Shown: positions 1 to 7,852, counted from the stretch's first letter. The stretch is 64,000 nt of DNA from JBECKS01 sp964557005 (GCA_964557005.1 CAZKYI010000002.1:310001-374000), one strand, 5' to 3'. Translations and numbers: made by a program. The notes: generated by a model from the sequence alone, not told the origin.

Positions 1-711
1 TTCAGGCAGTATCGAAGGCAGGCGTGAAGCGAGCATGGTTTTGCCTGTACCAGGTGGGCCAATAAAAAGCAGGTTGTGCAATCCTGCGGCGGCAACTTCG
101 AGCGCACGTTTGGCACGTTCCTGCCCACGCACATCGGCCAAATCAAACAGAATGGGCGCAGGCGGTGCGACATGCTGTTGGGCTGCCACCTGTAAATTGA
201 TTTCGCCTTGCAAGTGATTGCACACTTCCAGCAAGCTTTTACCTGAAATTACACATACCTGTTCAGGCAAACACGCTTCGATGACGTTACGCGGTGCAAC
301 ACAAATATGGCGTTGTGCCTGTTTGCAGGCGATGGAGGCAGGCAGTACACCAGAGACAGCACGAAGCTCACCAGACAATGCAAGTTCACCGAGAAATTCA
401 GTCTGCAAAAGCTGTTCAGTTTCAATTTGTTCGGAAGCCGCGAGTATGCCGAGCGCAATGGCCAAATCGTAACGTCCGCCTTCCTTGGGTAAATCGGCAG
501 GTGCAAGATTGATGGTGATTTTTCTGCGCGGAAATTCAAAACCTGAATTGATAATCGCACTGCGTACTCTGTCTTTGCTTTCGCGCACAGCGGCTTCGGG
601 CAAGCCCACAATCGACAGAGAAGGTAAACCGTTGGTGAGATGAACTTCGACAGTAACGGGGAGCGCTTCAATACCACACAGCGCACGACTGTGCACAATC
701 GCGAGTGACAT
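1..711 (-). CDS. comM: ComM/YifB-type Mg-chelatase-like AAA+ ATPase (5' part)
   Basis: The first 237 codons of a YifB/ComM protein, running off the left edge on the minus strand (families are about 500 residues long). The protein begins MSLAIVHSRALCGIEA, contains the N-terminal chelatase-like (ChlI) domain with GLPEAAVRESKDRV and the segment INLAPADLPKEGGRYDL, and reaches the Walker A loop GPPGTGKT at about residues 219-226. In known relatives ComM is a hexameric helicase that promotes branch migration during natural transformation. The start is the ATG at 709-711, which gives the conserved family N-terminus. It is divergent from the ferredoxin gene. The identification is firm; the 3' part (Walker B, C-terminal domain) is outside the window. 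Confidence 0.93.
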   Translation of the reverse strand, partial: MSLAIVHSRALCGIEALPVTVEVHLTNGLPSLSIVGLPEAAVRESKDRVRSAIINSGFEFPRRKITINLAPADLPKEGGRYDLAIALGILAASEQIETEQLLQTEFLGELALSGELRAVSGVLPASIACKQAQRHICVAPRNVIEACLPEQVCVISGKSLLEVCNHLQGEINLQVAAQQHVAPPAPILFDLADVRGQERAKRALEVAAAGLHNLLFIGPPGTGKTMLASRLPSILPE

Positions 712-823
712 GCTTGAATCCTTTTATGTGAGTTGCTTCCCTGTGTCGTCCATTCTAATGATATTTGGCATGGGAATGAAGTGTTAGTATGGGTGAATAC
801 GTTGTTAAGTGAGAGACAGAAAC

Positions 824-1150
824 ATGGCTTTGATTATTTATATTGAACACGATGGTACAGAACATGAAGTTGATGTCAGCAACGGCGACACGCTGATGGA
901 AGGCGCAGTGGCGAATGGTATTCCTGGTATTGATGCCGTGTGTGGTGGTATTTGTGTGTGCGGAACCTGTTCCTGTTATATTGATAAGGAACAACAAAAT
1001 AGTTTGGGTGTACCGCCAGCGAAAGGGCAGGAACTTGAAACGCTGAATGAAGTGTTACACAGAAAAGAAAACAGCCGTTTGGGTTGCCAGATTCATGTGA
1101 GTGACATGATGGACGGATTGCGCGTACATTTGCCGCCAGAACAACAATAA
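824..1150 (+). CDS. 2Fe-2S adrenodoxin-type ferredoxin
   Basis: A 108-residue [2Fe-2S] ferredoxin of the adrenodoxin/putidaredoxin class. Three cluster cysteines are visible in a C-x5-C-x2-C loop (VCGGICVCGTC; the extra Cys at the fifth position of the loop is not a standard ligand) and the fourth lies near the C-terminus in RLGCQIHV. Such proteins pass electrons from a ferredoxin reductase to P450s or to other oxygenases. I chose the ATG at 824 over an in-frame GTG at 809, because it follows a purine-rich GAGAGA and gives the normal MALIIYIEHDG start. No P450 or reductase is adjacent; the next gene, 30 bp downstream on the same strand, is a CoA hydrolase/transferase. The physiological partner is unknown. 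Confidence 0.9.
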   Translation: MALIIYIEHDGTEHEVDVSNGDTLMEGAVANGIPGIDAVCGGICVCGTCSCYIDKEQQNSLGVPPAKGQELETLNEVLHRKENSRLGCQIHVSDMMDGLRVHLPPEQQ

Positions 1151-1180
1151 TTTTTAAACGGAAAATTTTGCGGGTGCAGC

Positions 1181-3070
1181 ATGAAACTTTTTGAAAGCGT
1201 TCACAGCGCAGCCGACTACATTATCGAATTTACTGAAAAAAATATTCGTTTGGGCATTCCTTTGGGTTTGGGAAAACCCAATCAACTGGTGAATGCCTTG
1301 TATCAGGCTGCCTGCAAAGACAGCAGCATTCAGCTCACCATTTTCACTGCGCTTTCACTCGATAAACCCAAAGGAAAAACAGGTTTGGAGAGTCGCTTTC
1401 TGAATCCCTTTGTCAACAGAATTTACGGCAACTATGTGCCGCTGGATTACATTGCGGCGATTAGAAAAGGAACACTGCCAAACAATATTCAAGTACATGA
1501 ATTTTTTGTGCGACCTGGTGCCGAGCTTGGCAATCGCTATGTGCAACAGCAGTATATGAGCACCAATTATACCCATGCAGCACGGGATATAAATTTGCAC
1601 AAAGTGAATGTGTTGGCACAAACCTTTGCAGAAAAAGTGATAGATGGTAAACGCTGCTACAGCATGTCAAGCAATCCCGAAGTGTCGCTCGATTTATTGC
1701 CACTGGTTGAGCAGAGAAAGCGTGCGGGCGAGAAAATTCTGGTGCTTGGGCAGGTGAATCAACAACTGCCTTTTATGGGGAATCATGCACTGGTCGATGA
1801 AAGCAAGGTTGATGTATTGGTGAATGATGCTTCATGCCATACCGATTTGTTTTCGATGCCTAACATGCCCGTGAATATGACGGAATATTTTGTGGGTTTG
1901 AATGCTTCCTGCCTTGTAAAAGATGGCGGCACTCTACAAATTGGTATTGGTGCATTGGGCGATGCTTTAACGCACACCTTGCTTGTGCGTGATAAATATA
2001 ATGCAGATTATCAGCAAGCCCTGCACGCGACAGATATTTTAAAACAGCAAACCCGTTTGATAGACGAAGAAGGCGGTATTGAATCTTTCAGGCAAGGCGT
2101 GTACGGCTGTACCGAAATGTTGACCAACGGCATTTTGCATCTTCTGCAAGAAAATATTATTCGTAGAACCGTATACGACAAGGAAGGGCGAGCGATTGTT
2201 TTGCACGCAGGTTTTTTTCTTGGCCCTTTGTCTATGTATCACAGTTTACGCAGCCTTGATGAAACTGTGCTTGCCAAAATCGACATGCTCAACATTTCCT
2301 TTGTCAACGCTTTGCATGGTGATGAAGCGATGAAACGTGCGCATCGTGTCGATGCACGCTTTATCAATTCTGCATTTTCAGCAACCTTGCTAGGTGCAGG
2401 CATTGCCGATCAACTGGAAGACGGGCGCGTGCTCAGTGGTGTGGGCGGGCAATATAATTTTGTGGCGCAGGCGCATGAACTGGAAGGCGCACGGTCTATT
2501 GTGATGTTGCGTGCCACACGCGAAAGTGGTGGTGAAATCAGTTCCAACATTGTGTGGTCTTATGGTCACACCACTATTCCAAGACACCTGCGTGATATTT
2601 TTGTTAGCGAATATGGTATTGCCGATTTGCGTGGGCAGGCAGATGCCGAATGTATCAAACGCATGTTGAATATCTGCGACTCGCGTTTTCAAAGTGCGCT
2701 CATGGAGCAGGCAAAACAGGCGGGAAAACTGGAAAAAAATTATCAGATTCCTGAGTCGTATCGAAACAACCTGCCTGAAAAATTAAAAACAGTGTTTGAA
2801 TTCATGCAAGGCAAAGGGCATTTTCCTGATTTCCCGCTGGGCAGTGATTTTACCGATGTAGAAAAAGATTTGATGAAGGCGTTAACGTGGTTAAAAGCAC
2901 ACATTAAACCCAAAGGTTTTTTAAATATCGCAAGAAATCTGGTGGTGAGCGAGCAGGAAGAACAGCGTTTTTCAGCCCACCTGCAACGCATGGATTTGCA
3001 TACGCCCAGAAATTTGCAGGAGCGTATTTATCGTCAGCTTCTATTGGCTGCACTCACTTCTCATCGCTAG
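1181..3070 (+). CDS. Acetyl-CoA hydrolase/transferase family protein
   Basis: A 629-residue member of the acetyl-CoA hydrolase/transferase family (CoA-transferase family I fold). Family marks are a Gly-rich segment LQIGIGALGDALTH in the middle and the very typical C-terminal motif FVSEYGIADLRGQ. These enzymes either hydrolyse short acyl-CoAs or move CoA between acetate and another acyl group through a glutamyl-CoA intermediate. The length matches the longer (about 630 aa) proteobacterial subgroup. The gene lies 30 bp after the ferredoxin and may be cotranscribed with it, although a functional link is not obvious. Its stop codon overlaps the stop of the convergent GNAT gene by 4 bp. The exact acyl substrate cannot be read from sequence. 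Confidence 0.87.
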   Translation: MKLFESVHSAADYIIEFTEKNIRLGIPLGLGKPNQLVNALYQAACKDSSIQLTIFTALSLDKPKGKTGLESRFLNPFVNRIYGNYVPLDYIAAIRKGTLPNNIQVHEFFVRPGAELGNRYVQQQYMSTNYTHAARDINLHKVNVLAQTFAEKVIDGKRCYSMSSNPEVSLDLLPLVEQRKRAGEKILVLGQVNQQLPFMGNHALVDESKVDVLVNDASCHTDLFSMPNMPVNMTEYFVGLNASCLVKDGGTLQIGIGALGDALTHTLLVRDKYNADYQQALHATDILKQQTRLIDEEGGIESFRQGVYGCTEMLTNGILHLLQENIIRRTVYDKEGRAIVLHAGFFLGPLSMYHSLRSLDETVLAKIDMLNISFVNALHGDEAMKRAHRVDARFINSAFSATLLGAGIADQLEDGRVLSGVGGQYNFVAQAHELEGARSIVMLRATRESGGEISSNIVWSYGHTTIPRHLRDIFVSEYGIADLRGQADAECIKRMLNICDSRFQSALMEQAKQAGKLEKNYQIPESYRNNLPEKLKTVFEFMQGKGHFPDFPLGSDFTDVEKDLMKALTWLKAHIKPKGFLNIARNLVVSEQEEQRFSAHLQRMDLHTPRNLQERIYRQLLLAALTSHR

Positions 3071-3579
3071 TTAATTATTTTTATCATCGCAACGCGATGG
3101 ATTAAGCCGATATTTTTTTCTTCCCACAATATCAGTTCAACAGAGTGTGGAATTTTTGAGCCGCTGAGTATTTCAAAACCCAGACCTTGGTAAAAAGGTG
3201 CATTCCATTCAAGGTCTTCAAAGGTGGTGAGCGTGCATGCGTGTAGTTTGCGTTGCCTGCCTGCTTCAATGACTGCTGTCATCAGCGCCTTGCCAATGCC
3301 TTTTCTTCCCCATTCAGGCAGCACCGAAATTTCATCGAGGTGTAAAAAGGTTTGATAGCTGTGGCAACTGGCAAAACCCGCAAGTTGATTTTCAATTTCC
3401 GCAACAAACAGTAATTGTTCTTTCAATGCTTTTTTCAGCACGCGCAGGGGCAGGGATTGTGGTGGCTGGGGAATGCGCTGTGGTGGATAAAGCTGCGCTG
3501 CTGTTTTTTCGATATAGCCCAGGTAATCCAGTTCGCTTACTTTGGCTGGTCGAATTTTGCAGGGCTGTGGGTGATTCAT
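3067..3579 (-). CDS. GNAT family N-acetyltransferase
   Basis: A 170-residue GNAT acetyltransferase. The acetyl-CoA binding motif A is visible as ISVLPEWGRKGIGKALM (pattern R/Q-x-x-G-x-G/A), followed by motif B around YQGLGFEI. It starts MNHPQPCKIRPAK with the typical IRPA beta-1 segment. Such enzymes acetylate amines of small molecules, antibiotics or protein N-termini; nothing here identifies the substrate. It is convergent with the CoA hydrolase gene (4 bp overlap of the 3' ends) and heads away from the nitrogen-response regulatory region. Confidence 0.85.
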   Translation of the reverse strand: MNHPQPCKIRPAKVSELDYLGYIEKTAAQLYPPQRIPQPPQSLPLRVLKKALKEQLLFVAEIENQLAGFASCHSYQTFLHLDEISVLPEWGRKGIGKALMTAVIEAGRQRKLHACTLTTFEDLEWNAPFYQGLGFEILSGSKIPHSVELILWEEKNIGLIHRVAMIKIIN

Positions 3580-3662
3580 CAGGGGCTTCTATTGTGTGCG
3601 CCAAGGCGCAAGTCTAACATGCGGCCAGCAGTGAAGCGGCTTCGAACGAGTTATAGATGGTA

Positions 3663-3701
3663 CGCATCAATATGGTGCACAGTGTGTGCTGAATTGGTGC
3701 T
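3663..3701 (+). promoter_or_regulatory. Two candidate NtrC binding sites
   Basis: CGCATCAATATGGTGCA at 3663-3679 matches the dyad TGCACYA-N3-TGGTGCA (right half perfect, left half 5 of 7). A weaker copy, TGTGCTGAATTGGTGCT, lies at 3685-3701, 22 bp (about two helical turns) further on. They are roughly 140-160 bp upstream of the sigma54 promoter start, the usual place for an NtrC enhancer. Their position ahead of a porin-glnK-amtB unit supports the call; binding itself is inferred. Confidence 0.62.
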
Positions 3702-3805
3702 TCCTGCTTCAGGTGCGCACGATTTAAAAGCAGGGTGTTTATTTGCATCACACACTTTTGCAAAAAAGTTCCCTAAGTCATTGGTTTGATAACAGTTTTT
3801 AAAGG

Positions 3806-3821
3806 TGGCACACTTCCTGCT
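3806..3821 (+). promoter_or_regulatory. Sigma54 (RpoN) promoter of the porin-glnK-amtB unit
   Basis: TGGCACACTTCCTGCT fits the RpoN consensus TGGCACG-N4-TTGCW, with the invariant GG and GC separated by exactly 10 bp. Transcription would start near 3832, about 80 nt before the porin ATG. Sigma54 control of glnK-amtB is well established in proteobacteria. The 3580-3912 gap holds only this promoter and the candidate NtrC sites. Confidence 0.85.
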
Positions 3822-3912
3822 CTTTATCAGGTACAGCTTTCACGGCCTGCTTTGATAGCACGCTTTGAAGTTGAGGTACCTGCTTTCTGGCTTTTACTCA
3901 TTGGAGAAAAAC

Positions 3913-4584
3913 ATGAAGCGACGAAACAAGGTGCTGAACAGTACCCTTCTGGGTGTGGTTTTGTTAGGTGGTACGAGCACGCCGTTGTTAGCGGGTGTGG
4001 AAGGTAACATCACTTTGGCAAGCCACTACATTTGGCGGGGTATTGATCGGAACAACACCAATCCTGCCATACAGGGTGGTTTTGATCTGAATCTGGAAAA
4101 TGGACTTTACTCTGGAATCTGGGCTTCCAATGTAGAAGGGGCTCAAGCTTCCAACAATGTAGAACTGGATTTCTACGCGGGATACACCTACGACTTTAAC
4201 AATTTTGGTCTGGGGTTTGCCTACATTCGTTACGAATATCCAAAGGCAACCCCTGATTTTGAAGAGTTGATGTTGCAGGGCTCATATAAAGGTTTAAGTC
4301 TGACTTATTACCAATATCTGGGCAGTCCCGATGTGGGTGAATCAGAAAATTACCTGAGGGTAAAAGCTGAAATCAACCTGCCCGGCGCTGTTGGAATGAC
4401 TCTGGCAGCAGGGCAAAGCTCAATCAAGGGGCTGGATGAAGTAAACGACGCCTTGATTGGCTTCAGCAAGCATGCAGGAGGCTTGAAGCTGGGGATTGCC
4501 GCTACCACCAGTAATCTGGATCACGTTACAAAAACAAAGGTTGAGACTGAGTTTTTGACGTTGAGTATCAGCAAGGCGATGTAA
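3913..4584 (+). CDS. TorF-type putative outer-membrane porin
   Basis: A 223-residue outer-membrane beta-barrel protein of the TorF/TIGR02001 group ('conserved hypothetical, gcw_chp'). The signal peptide covers about residues 1-28 (MKRRNK, a hydrophobic core, then LLAG), followed by the family-typical opening NITLASHYIWRGIDR and alternating amphipathic strands. The ATG at 3913 is chosen over an in-frame start at 3865 because it follows TTGGAG and gives the signal peptide. In other Pseudomonadales this family is found next to nitrogen-regulation genes. Here it is the first gene behind a sigma54 promoter and lies 109 bp before glnK, so a role in nitrogen-compound uptake under nitrogen limitation is inferred, not shown. 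Confidence 0.8.
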   Translation: MKRRNKVLNSTLLGVVLLGGTSTPLLAGVEGNITLASHYIWRGIDRNNTNPAIQGGFDLNLENGLYSGIWASNVEGAQASNNVELDFYAGYTYDFNNFGLGFAYIRYEYPKATPDFEELMLQGSYKGLSLTYYQYLGSPDVGESENYLRVKAEINLPGAVGMTLAAGQSSIKGLDEVNDALIGFSKHAGGLKLGIAATTSNLDHVTKTKVETEFLTLSISKAM

Positions 4585-4610
4585 CAGGAAGTAAAACCTT
4601 GTAACAAAAG

Positions 4611-4686
4611 CTCCCGTTGGAAATGCAGTCGAACTTTTAAAAAGTCCGAACTGGAAATCAAACGATTTTTGTGCTCAAAACGGGAG
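4611..4686 (+). promoter_or_regulatory. Nested RNA structure sequestering the glnK ribosome binding site
   Basis: CTCCCGTT (4611-4618) is perfectly complementary to AACGGGAG (4679-4686), which contains the glnK Shine-Dalgarno GGGAG. Between them, 4626-4653 forms a second hairpin (CAGT..AACTTTT pairing with AAAAGT..ACTG, one bulge and one mismatch). The arrangement looks like a leader that can close or open the glnK ribosome binding site. It could equally be a processing signal separating the porin and glnK messages. The pairing is seen; the function is inferred. Confidence 0.42.
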
Positions 4687-4693
4687 AAACAAT

Positions 4694-5032
4694 ATGAAAC
4701 TAATAACTGCGGTTATTAAACCATTCAAACTGGATGACGTCAGGGAAACGTTATCTGATATAGGTGTACAGGGAATTACAGTAACTGAGGTTAAAGGTTT
4801 CGGGCGACAAAAAGGTCACACCGAACTTTATCGCGGTGCTGAATATGTAGTCGATTTTCTACCGAAGGTGAAAGTTGAAGTAGCTGCTACCAGTGAAATG
4901 GCTGAGCAGGTGATTGAGGCAATCAGCAAGGCTGCCAATACGGGCAAGATAGGAGATGGAAAAATCTTCGTATCGAGTCTGGAACAAGTCATTCGTATCC
5001 GAACCGGCGAAACCGGTTCAGACGCCATTTAA
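4694..5032 (+). CDS. glnK: PII nitrogen regulatory protein GlnK
   Basis: A complete 112-residue PII signalling protein. Visible are the N-terminal MKLITAVIKPFKLDDVRE, the T-loop with the uridylylation site Tyr51 (ELYRGAEY), and the C-terminal GDGKIFV and RIRTGE nucleotide-binding segments. PII proteins bind ATP/ADP and 2-oxoglutarate, and GlnK blocks AmtB by inserting its T-loop into the channel. The call as GlnK rather than GlnB rests on the adjacent amtB (27 bp downstream). It has a GGGAGA ribosome binding site at 4681-4686, which may be occluded by an upstream RNA pairing. Confidence 0.96.
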   Translation: MKLITAVIKPFKLDDVRETLSDIGVQGITVTEVKGFGRQKGHTELYRGAEYVVDFLPKVKVEVAATSEMAEQVIEAISKAANTGKIGDGKIFVSSLEQVIRIRTGETGSDAI

Positions 5033-5059
5033 TTCAACCCAACTTAGCGGAGATTCCCC

Positions 5060-6328
5060 ATGGAAAATCAAATTTATGAATTGCAATACGCAATCGATAC
5101 TTTTTACTTTTTAGTGTGCGGTGCGCTGGTCATGTGGATGGCGGCAGGTTTTGCCATGCTTGAAGCAGGTTTGGTGCGCTCGAAAAACACCACAGAAATT
5201 CTCACCAAAAACATTGCATCGTTTTCAATATCCTGTGTGATGTACATGGTGTGTGGTTACGCCATTATGTACGGTGGTGAATTTTTCCTGTCAGGCATTG
5301 CTGGTGACAGCGAAACGCTGCTTGATGAAGTGCTGGCAGCATCAGCGGAAAACGGTTTTCATGGTGATTCTGTGTATGCAGCACCTTCCGATTTCTTCTT
5401 TCAGGTGGTGTTCGTCGCAACGGCCATGTCCATCGTTTCCGGTGCCATCGCCGAGCGTATGAAACTGTGGCCTTTTCTGGCGTTCGTAGTTGTTATGACC
5501 GGTTTCATTTATCCAATGGAAGGTTCATGGACATGGAACGGTGATAATGTGTTTGGCCTGTTTAACCTGGGTGAGCTTGGTTTTTCTGACTTTGCTGGAT
5601 CAGGCATTGTACACATGGCGGGTGCTTCTGCGGCATTAGCAGGTGTGATTTTGTTAGGCGCTCGTAAAGGCAAATATGGCAAAGACGGTTCCATCAACGC
5701 TATTCCTGGTGCCAACCTGCCTTTGGCAACTTTGGGTACTTTCATTCTGTGGATGGGCTGGTTCGGTTTCAACGGTGGTTCAGTATTGAAGCTGGGTGAT
5801 GCTGCGAGTGCCAATGCTGTCGCGATGGTGTTTTTGAACACGAACGCAGCCGCAGTGGGTGGTTCTATCGCTGCACTGATTACCGCGCGTTTGCTGTTTG
5901 GTAAAGCCGATCTAACCATGGCATTGAATGGTGCTTTGGCTGGTTTGGTGGCTATTACAGCAGAACCTTCCACTCCAACTGCCTTGTTAGCTACCTTGTT
6001 TGGTGCTGCTGGCGGTGTGCTGGTGGTGTTCTCGATTATTGGTCTGGACAAGCTGAAAATCGACGATCCGGTCGGTGCCATTTCTGTTCACGGTACCGTT
6101 GGTTTCCTCGGTTTGATGTTGGTGCCGCTCACCAATTCTGATTCAACTTTCCTTGGTCAAATCGTTGGCGCAGCGACCATCTTCGCTTGGGTATTTGGTG
6201 TGAGCCTGATTGTTTGGGCTATTATCAAAGCCACTGTTGGTATTCGTGTAACTGAAGAAGAAGAATACCGAGGAATGGACGTTACAGATTGCGGTATGGA
6301 AGCTTACCCAGAGTTTGTAAACAAATAG
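5060..6328 (+). CDS. amtB: Ammonium transporter AmtB
   Basis: A 422-residue Amt/Rh/MEP family ammonium channel with about 11 membrane spans. The N-terminus (WMAAGFAMLEAGLVRSKN), the first pore histidine segment (GIVHMAGASAAL) and the second pore histidine segment (ISVHGTVGF) are intact. It forms an inner-membrane trimer that conducts ammonium and is gated by GlnK, encoded immediately upstream. There is no long cleavable signal peptide before the first span; the ATG at 5060 follows AGCGGAGA. The transcript ends at a strong hairpin terminator at about 6357. Confidence 0.96.
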   Translation: MENQIYELQYAIDTFYFLVCGALVMWMAAGFAMLEAGLVRSKNTTEILTKNIASFSISCVMYMVCGYAIMYGGEFFLSGIAGDSETLLDEVLAASAENGFHGDSVYAAPSDFFFQVVFVATAMSIVSGAIAERMKLWPFLAFVVVMTGFIYPMEGSWTWNGDNVFGLFNLGELGFSDFAGSGIVHMAGASAALAGVILLGARKGKYGKDGSINAIPGANLPLATLGTFILWMGWFGFNGGSVLKLGDAASANAVAMVFLNTNAAAVGGSIAALITARLLFGKADLTMALNGALAGLVAITAEPSTPTALLATLFGAAGGVLVVFSIIGLDKLKIDDPVGAISVHGTVGFLGLMLVPLTNSDSTFLGQIVGAATIFAWVFGVSLIVWAIIKATVGIRVTEEEEYRGMDVTDCGMEAYPEFVNK

Positions 6329-6356
6329 TTTCAAGCTTTAGTTAGTGTGTGTTACA

Positions 6357-6378
6357 GGGGGCTTCGGCCCCCTTTTTT
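6357..6378 (+). terminator. Rho-independent terminator after amtB
   Basis: A six-bp GC stem GGGGGC/GCCCCC closes a TTCG tetraloop and is followed directly by six T residues. It is placed 29 bp after the amtB stop codon, so it ends the porin-glnK-amtB transcript. Confidence 0.93.
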
Positions 6379-6456
6379 ATGGAAGGGTTTTGTTGAAGTG
6401 CAACAAAACATGGGTGCTTGAATTGTTGAAAGGGATACGCCCTAATCAAGACTTGC

Positions 6457-6501
6457 ACAATATATTGTACAGATTATACTTGTGCTATTTACAGCACAAG
6501 T
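6457..6501 (+). promoter_or_regulatory. Operator region of the yefM-yoeB operon
   Basis: A perfect 12-bp palindrome ACAATATATTGT (6457-6468) runs into TGTACA (6466-6471), the hexamer recognised by YefM-YoeB in E. coli. A second perfect inverted repeat, ACTTGTGCT-N6-AGCACAAGT (6478-6501), follows just before the antitoxin start. Autorepression through this region is expected for the family; the role of the second repeat is not known. Confidence 0.6.
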
Positions 6502-6517
6502 AATTAAGGCGCACTCT

Positions 6518-6772
6518 ATGAGAGTCATTAACTTTTCTGATGCCAGAAATAATTTAAAACATGTTTTTGATCAGGTAGCTGCTGATGCGGACTACACGGT
6601 GATTACCCGTCGTGACGCAGAAGATGCGGTGGTTATGTCTCTGGATCACTTTAATAGCCTGATGGAAACCGTTCATTTGCTGAAAAATTCGGCAAATGCC
6701 ACGCACCTGTCAAAATCCATCAAACAATATCGTAGCGGAAAAACCACACAACACGGATTGATGAATGATTGA
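6518..6772 (+). CDS. yefM: Antitoxin of the YefM/Phd family
   Basis: An 84-residue Phd/YefM-family antitoxin starting MRVINFSDARNNLKHVFDQV, with the DNA-binding N-terminal half (TVITRRDAEDAVVMS) and a C-terminal tail that wraps the toxin. The ATG at 6518 is preferred over an upstream in-frame start at 6482, because the latter adds a non-homologous 12-residue leader and lies inside the operator repeat. The gene overlaps the toxin gene by 8 bp, so the two are translationally coupled. With YoeB it should repress its own promoter. Confidence 0.93.
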   Translation: MRVINFSDARNNLKHVFDQVAADADYTVITRRDAEDAVVMSLDHFNSLMETVHLLKNSANATHLSKSIKQYRSGKTTQHGLMND

Positions 6773-7031
6773 AATACTCTCATGGACACGAGAAGCCTGG
6801 TCTGATTATTTATATTGGCAAACACAGGACAAGAAAACGCTGAAACGTATTAACAAGCTGATTATTGATACACAGCGTTCACCGTTTGTTGGCATAGGCA
6901 AACCTGAGCCATTAAGGGAGAGCCTGAGTGGGTTCTGGTCAAGGCGTATTGATGAAACCAACCGTCTGGTTTATGTCGTAGATGACAGCCAGCTAACTAT
7001 CATTTCCTGTCGTTATCATTACGAAAAGTGA
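6765..7031 (+). CDS. yoeB: YoeB-type ribosome-dependent mRNA endonuclease toxin
   Basis: An 88-residue RelE-superfamily toxin closely resembling E. coli YoeB (WSxxYLYWQxxDKK, GKPEPL, LSGFWSRRI, CRYHY). The catalytic residues of YoeB are all present, shifted by two: Glu48, Arg67, His85 and Tyr86. YoeB cleaves mRNA in the ribosomal A site under stress when its antitoxin is degraded. The intact active site and intact upstream antitoxin suggest a functional pair. Confidence 0.95.
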   Translation: MIEILSWTREAWSDYLYWQTQDKKTLKRINKLIIDTQRSPFVGIGKPEPLRESLSGFWSRRIDETNRLVYVVDDSQLTIISCRYHYEK

Positions 7032-7052
7032 GCAAGTTTCTAAGGTGTGAAA

Positions 7053-7139
7053 ATGACAAAACTAGCGGCTTTCGAAACTGATGTACAGATTGTGAAACGG
7101 GCGAAGCAATTAAGAATAAGGGTATTTTCGTACCTGTAG
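7053..7139 (+). CDS. Possible 28-residue small ORF downstream of yoeB
   Basis: An ATG at 7053 preceded by AAGGTG at a good spacing opens a 28-codon frame (MTKLAAFETDVQIVKRAKQL, then a short tail and TAG). I recognise no family. It may be the broken 5' end of a lost gene, a small peptide, or chance. It lies between the TA pair and the convergent yigB gene. Confidence 0.22.
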   Translation: MTKLAAFETDVQIVKRAKQLRIRVFSYL

Positions 7140-7141
7140 TT

Positions 7142-7846
7142 CTAGGCGCTCAACAAACCTTCAATCACGCATGGCAATTCGTGTAATGCCTGAATGCTGG
7201 CATCGGCAAGTTGTTCACTTTCAGGACTATGCTTTTTAAGTGTGTTGGCAAAAATGGTGATAAAGCCAAGATTTTTTGCAGCTTCAATATCGCACACCAA
7301 ATCATCGCCAATATGAATGCTATCGCTGGCTTTGCACTGTGCGGTTTTAAGCGCAAGTTCAAACATAGCGGGGTGTGGTTTCGCTGCACCTGCATCGGTC
7401 GGTTTAAAATGTGCAGTGAAATAGGTTTTGATACCAATCACTTCCAGATCAGCATTTCCATTGCTCAGGGCTATCAGCGTGTAATCTTTGGAAAGTTTGG
7501 CGAGGGTTTCGTGTGCATCGGGAAATAACACTACTTTATTGCGTTCTTCAAAAAATACTTTAAAACATTGTTCGGCAAGCGCCTGTGCTTCAGGCTTTGA
7601 AATGCCCGCAGCGATTGCTGCCATTACCATCGTTTGTTTTCTCAAGCTGGTTAAGTCAGCGATGATGTTCGGGTTATTGGCAATAATTTGATTTCTAAAG
7701 TTGAGAAAATCTTTTTCAGTGTTTTGCTCAAGAATTTTCGGATAGTGTTGAGCAAGCCACTGGAATTGCACCTTGGTTGCGCGACGAATCACTTCATCGA
7801 CATGCCAAAGGGTATTATCCAAATCAAAGGTGAGCAGGCGTTTCAT
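7142..7846 (-). CDS. yigB: HAD-superfamily phosphatase, YigB-like
   Basis: A 234-residue HAD subfamily IA hydrolase. Motif I is FDLDNTLWHVDE (nucleophile and acid Asp at residues 7 and 9), motif II is ALSNGN, and motif III/IV is AKPHP followed by HIGDDLVCDIEAAKNLG. It is the last gene of DUF484-xerC-yigB, an order conserved in gammaproteobacteria. In E. coli YigB dephosphorylates FMN and a riboflavin-pathway intermediate. The substrate here is inferred from synteny. It starts 7 bp after the xerC stop. Confidence 0.85.
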   Translation of the reverse strand: MKRLLTFDLDNTLWHVDEVIRRATKVQFQWLAQHYPKILEQNTEKDFLNFRNQIIANNPNIIADLTSLRKQTMVMAAIAAGISKPEAQALAEQCFKVFFEERNKVVLFPDAHETLAKLSKDYTLIALSNGNADLEVIGIKTYFTAHFKPTDAGAAKPHPAMFELALKTAQCKASDSIHIGDDLVCDIEAAKNLGFITIFANTLKKHSPESEQLADASIQALHELPCVIEGLLSA

Positions 7847-7852
7847 GCAGGC

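Noticed and set aside
3415..3789. 124-codon plus-strand frame over the GNAT start and the gap
   Set aside because: Overlaps the N-terminal half of GNAT in antisense and the NtrC-like region; no ribosome binding site and no family.
5509..6081. 190-codon minus-strand frame within amtB
   Set aside because: Antisense shadow of a fully conserved ammonium transporter; no start signal and Pro/Ala-rich low-complexity composition.
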